A stretch of 64,000 bases of DNA from Enchytraeus crypticus. Taxonomy: Eukaryota; Annelida; Clitellata; Enchytraeida; Enchytraeidae. The translations under genes were made by a program, and so were the position numbers. Positions within the stretch are counted from its first letter, which is position 1. Each line of letters starts with the position of its first letter. Below, in pieces: positions 38,803 through 44,572 of the stretch. The stretch is from assembly GCA_905160935.1 (NCBI GenBank), contig CAJHZI010000518.1:1236001-1300000 (forward strand). Reading direction: 5' to 3'. Below the pieces are notes generated by a model. That model was not told where the DNA came from. It worked only from the letters and a program-made list of their open reading frames with translations, and made no database searches.

Positions 38803-41800
38803 GGGTGTCCAGATAGATCGTGAACGATTTTGAATGACTGCCATTTTTAATCCACTAGTAACAAATTTATAAAAATTGTCATTTAGTATTTAATAATGTC
38901 TCCTTTATTCTTCAGTACAGCGTCAAGTCGATCATGCATCGAGCCAATTAGATTTGTCAGAGTTTTCAGAGGTATCGATTTCCACGCCTTTCGAATCCGG
39001 CGTTTCAAGCTGTTCAATGTCTGCGGTTCAGGATCGGCATAAACCGTTGCCGCCATAATACTCCAAACATTTTCTATCGGTGACAAATCCGGAGAATTAG
39101 GTGGCCAGTCCTCTGGTGAGATATATCCATTAATGTTTGTGTTCAACCACTCGACTGACGCTCTTGATGTGTGTGCACGTGCACCGTCTTGTTGAAACAA
39201 TCCTTCGCCGTTATTACGAAACAGCTTTGTAGCTGTTAAATTCGTACATACAACTGTTCGCTGGAATGCTGGTTTGACCTCTTTCTCCAGTATCTCATTG
39301 ATGTAATAAGTCGAATTAACTGAAGTTTTATTTGGGATGATATGAAGTTTTGTTAATCCGCGAGCTGTAATACCACCCCACACCAGAACTGACGGGCTGA
39401 ACTTCACCTGTGGCGCGCACGGAACAGAAGTTTCTTGTGATCCCCATACTACATCGTTCTTATTGTTAGGTACGTAGTAAAGTTTGAAAGGTGATTCATC
39501 AGTGAACATGACACGCGACCAGTCAATATCTTTAAACTTCTTCGCAAAGTTGACTCGGCGGACTTTATAAGCACTACTTAACTTTGGGACCTTTTGTCGT
39601 TTAAAGCATTTCCATTTCAGCGTCGTTCGCATATACTGTCTTATTGTCTCTTTGCATCCAGCAAAGCGTTTGTCTTTCAATCGACGTGCTAACTTTCGCA
39701 GACTCTGTCCACGCACATATTTAGACTGCCTAATCAGTTTTTGAGCGGCAGCAGTCAGCACAGACTTTCGACCGCCTTGATAACGACTCTGCAGCGTTTC
39801 GTTTGGATTCTGCTTGTAGCGGTTGGCCCACTTGCTAATCCACGCTTTACTACGACCTAGTTTTTTTGCTATAACGCCATAACTATACTTTTCTTCCAAT
39901 AGTGTAATAGCTTGTGCTCTAATTTGCGCTTCGTTTAATGTTGCCATTGCCTAATCAGTGATACGCCGTTTATTTACTGCACTGTTGCGGCAGTTTTCTG
40001 TTTACGCACATTTTGATGACGTCACGGCAAATGACGTCAACACTTTGAAACGTAAGTTACAAACCTACAGTATTTTCCCTGTTATTTACAATTGAACAGC
40101 CTATCTGCCAGTATCAAACTTTCCACATTGTATTGTGCATAACATATAATTTTTTGCATTCAAAATCGTTCACGACCTATCTGGACACCCTATATAAACC
40201 AACAGACCAACAACTGCATGTGTCGTAAATGACGACAAAATAGTACTAAGATCCCAACCAACGTCAGAGTGATCATTCGGTTGGTGAACGCCTATGCTCC
40301 GGAAATTGTTACAAAATTTTCTAACTCCGACTTCTATTAAACTGGGATCTAAGGGATGATGATGATGTATTTAGAGTTATTAGGAATTTCAGACGTGCTC
40401 TTATTCAGTTTGATGTTGCAACTGTAGGTCTGTGTGTTCGTGAAAATCAATGTATCTTCTGTACAATTTTAGTATCAATTAACATTGTTTGGTTCTTAAA
40501 TATATTTGTAATAATAAATAATTATGTGTTTCAGTTTTCCTCCGCATGGTTCATATTATGGCCGCTGCTGAGATAAAGTAAGTAGTCTGTGTCTTTCTTT
40601 TTATTTATCGTTATAAAGCATTACACCTCTTGATAGATGACCTTGTGGTAATTCATATATATATATACATTAATTCATCGTGGGGAGTTACTATTGTGCT
40701 GCCTACCTCCATATCGTTGATAGTCACAATTTATTTAGCCTATATCGTCTAACATTCTTTCTATTATCTTTATATAGTATTACACCTCTTGATAGCCAGG
40801 TTGAATGTTGACTACCTTATTGTCTAACTCTCTTTGATGTAAGTGTGGTAACACATAGCCTAATCCGCTCTGAAGTAAATAAAGATAGCAAGTTAACTCC
40901 CGTATCAGATTGCAGTAAATCTTAAGAATTTAGCGATCAGTCTAAGTGCTTGCCGAGGAAAGAGCCTGTATTACATATCAGTAAGCTCTCTGACTGAGGA
41001 TCAGTAAGTGCAGGATTCAAAATCTAGTGCTTGTCCCATCACTGACTAGATGATGGGAATAGATGACCTTGTGGTAATTCATCGTGGAGAGTTACTATTG
41101 TGCTGCTTAACTACAGTTCGTATGCGCTACTTTACAAACTAGCTTGGCAAAGTTTTCTCCTCTGTGTTGCCTTTGAAAGGGCGCTATTTCTAAACACTAG
41201 ATTTTTGTCAATATAGCCATCGTGTTTAAGCGTTGCTTTCAAAATATTCATCAGAAATTAAAGAAATGTGTATAGTATAAGTTATACATCATCAATCATC
41301 ATCATCGTCATCTTCTTCCATTGAATCCCAGTTTAACTGAAGTCAGAATATGAATAAAAACTTTTCCATTCGTTTTAGATATTCGTTATGGGAAATTGTG
41401 TAGCAATTTCTGGAGCCTAGGCGCTTTACTAGCTTAATCTAGTAGAAATCTTACAATATCTGGATATTTTACCATATGTGAATATTTTAAGTAGTTTCTA
41501 GATTTCAGAGCTTCGATTGCTGAAATGTTGTTGCGTATGTTATAACTCAGATCTTACCAAGATGTGCGACCTCTCTCATTCACCGAGTACATGACTGCAG
41601 CTAAACCACACGTTAACATCATTAACCTCATCAGAGCCGGTATTCCTTCCATGGTAAGCTCTTATGTGTCACGTAGCATTTCTATTAACTAAACTTATAG
41701 CCACTCCTAATGTTCATGCTGTGTGTCTAATGGCTTCCAAACACTCACGTGATGTTTGTTAATAAGACTCCTTTCCTTTGTACGGTGGCAAATGGCATTT

Positions 41801-43723
41801 CTTCAAAAGTTGAATGTTGTGGATTATTCAATCAATCTGTTCTGGCTGGTGTATCTGATAATCGAGATTTCGCCGGTTTGAACCCGACCTGACCGACTTT
41901 CTATCTTAATAAGCATGAATTGGAGTAAGAGGCTTTACAACTCTATCATTTGATGATGTTGTGGATATAACGTCAGCCTTCCCATGACGTAGTGTTTTGG
42001 ATTCAGGCGTCCATTTCATGGAATGATGTTATGATGTTATTACATCATTCATTCCGTATTATGCTCTTGTTTGTTAAACATCGAGTCCGTGGTGTGATAC
42101 TGTGTATCTAGGAGCAATCAGTACGGTGCATTTGTGTGGTATTATCTGATGTAGTGTCGTGCAAAGCATGTTATCGTCGAGTTATTAGTATGTTATGTCA
42201 AGCAAGTCGTAGTCCTCCATCTCTTTAACGTTAGTCCCTGACATCATCCTTGCATGAGGAAACGGACGTTAAACTTTTATTATTATTATTATTATTATTT
42301 ATTTTTTCCATTGAAAACGACGATAGTATTCTAAAAGAGCTCTGGCCACTTGTGAAACATAAAGTAACGCGTTGTGTAAGACAGCTTAGCATTCTTACTA
42401 GTACTCAGTTAGGTTCGTATAGTGAATAATTTCTAGTCTACTCAGTATGAACAATTTCTTAAATTTAATTGAAATATGTTAGAGAGGAAGAGGTTATATA
42501 AAACCCATTCTAATTGAACCTACTGATAACTGCTCATGTGTAGTAAGAGGAGACTAGGCAGACAGTCGCAGACTACTTTAATAGGTCAGACTGCTGCATT
42601 GTTTTGTCTTATGCTATTTTAATCTTCATTGTCCATTTAACTGTACTGTGGTATGCACTTTTCAAATATACTAATTTATTGATAGATTTATATTTTCTTT
42701 CAATTTTCAGAATTTGTCTGGGAAAGATAAAGAATTTGAGCATATCGAGTGGTTGTACATCTACGCACGAAATGGAACTCTCTATTGGAGAGACGTATGA
42801 TTTATTACATTTCATCACTAATGGGTTGTTCTAATATGATACAGGAAATGCAATTACTAGTAAACTTATGCTCTTTAGTAGCAAACAATTTCTCTGCTAG
42901 TTGCAAAGTTGAATTGATTACTTTCTTTATGTCTGATTTACCCAAGTATCCCATTCATTCTACATCCAATTCTCTTCAAGTACTGGAATAAAGACGTGTG
43001 AGAACAGAAAATTTAATCAAAAACTACAAGTTTTATAGAAGACGATCTATCCGGATAACTATTAAATTCAACGATAGGAACATTTGTTAGGATATCCAAT
43101 TCTTTTGAGAATCTGATTTAAGTATTTAAGCTGATTCTGAAAGAAATTGTAAATTCTGACAACTGGTGCTCGTGGCAGTTTCTTATCTTACAGTCTTAAT
43201 TATAGCTATAGTAGTTGCAGATGTTGAAGTATTATTTTCGATGAAACTGGTGCACTGAACAAGTTTCGACGGACCTGTTTTGTTAAGGATGGATCTGTTA
43301 GATGTAGGTGTATGCAGTTAGAGGTATCAGGGGTACTGGTGATTTTATGGGAACATTTGTTTGAGTGTAATGTGTGTAAATACAGCTGGCTGAAGTACTG
43401 AACGAGTTTGGCTCTGTGGACATCTACTGCAGGACTAAGAGAGCTGCTGTCGTTGCAGTCAAGGGTCGCAACTGGTATGTGCCACCGTGTGAGCTTTTAA
43501 CTTTAATTTTTCATTGAGTCTTAGGTGGGCTAGCTAAAAGATTCTTAGCGTTCAAAATATCATTCCTTAAGTTTAGGGCAATATATTTATATTTAAGAAT
43601 TTCACATTTAATATTTGGTATCAGCTGCTGTTAGTTAATTCTGTGGAATCTGACCAGTGACTATGGATATATTGGACTTTGAATCAGTGAATTCTTAGAA
43701 TTCTTGCATTGAGAATGTTTTAC

Positions 43724-43763
<40 letters not shown>

Positions 43764-44531
43764 CACATTATAGTGAAATGATCAACTACGTTGATATCTA
43801 TCACTTTTAATACCACATGTTATATCCATTAGGCAATTTAGTCCATTTTCCGTGTAGCCAGTCCAGTGAATGTCCGAAATATTACTCTCAGATCAGCGCG
43901 GCTGTGAATCGAACCCACGAGAGCTCGATTCATCTCTGGGTCTGTCATTTAACACTTAAAGACGTTATCTACACCCTTAACCATTGCGCTATTGAGACAT
44001 TCAGTATTACTATGACACTATGTCTGCAATATGCTCTTATGTACATTAATATCTCGTTGGTGTATCATTTTCACATTATATCATACAGATGTAGGTAACT
44101 ACATGTAAAATATAAAAACCATCCGTTCGATGGAAGTATAGTCAGTATTGAGAAAGCAAAATTAGACGTATTGACATGTTTAAATAATGTCGCGTCATAG
44201 CGCTTATTTAGGTGTGGACTGGAAGAATCTAAGTTCATTTTATTCATCATATACTATAACCCTGTCATGTCCCAGACACTGAAGAATAGACTAACCTTAA
44301 TTGGACGTGTCTTCAGAGGCAACTAAGCAAGAACTGAAAAAAACGAGAAACCATCGCAGAAGCCATATTTTGCCAAGCTGAAGGCTACATAAGATATGGA
44401 TAAGGCGTAACCTTTGTAAGGGAATAACGTGTTGATCTATGGAGTACTCTTTATGGAGCACGAAAGCAAACTCTGAGTACGAATATGTACATTGGACCTG
44501 CCACTTGTACACCTTGAACCTCACAGAACAC

Positions 44532-44572
<41 letters not shown>

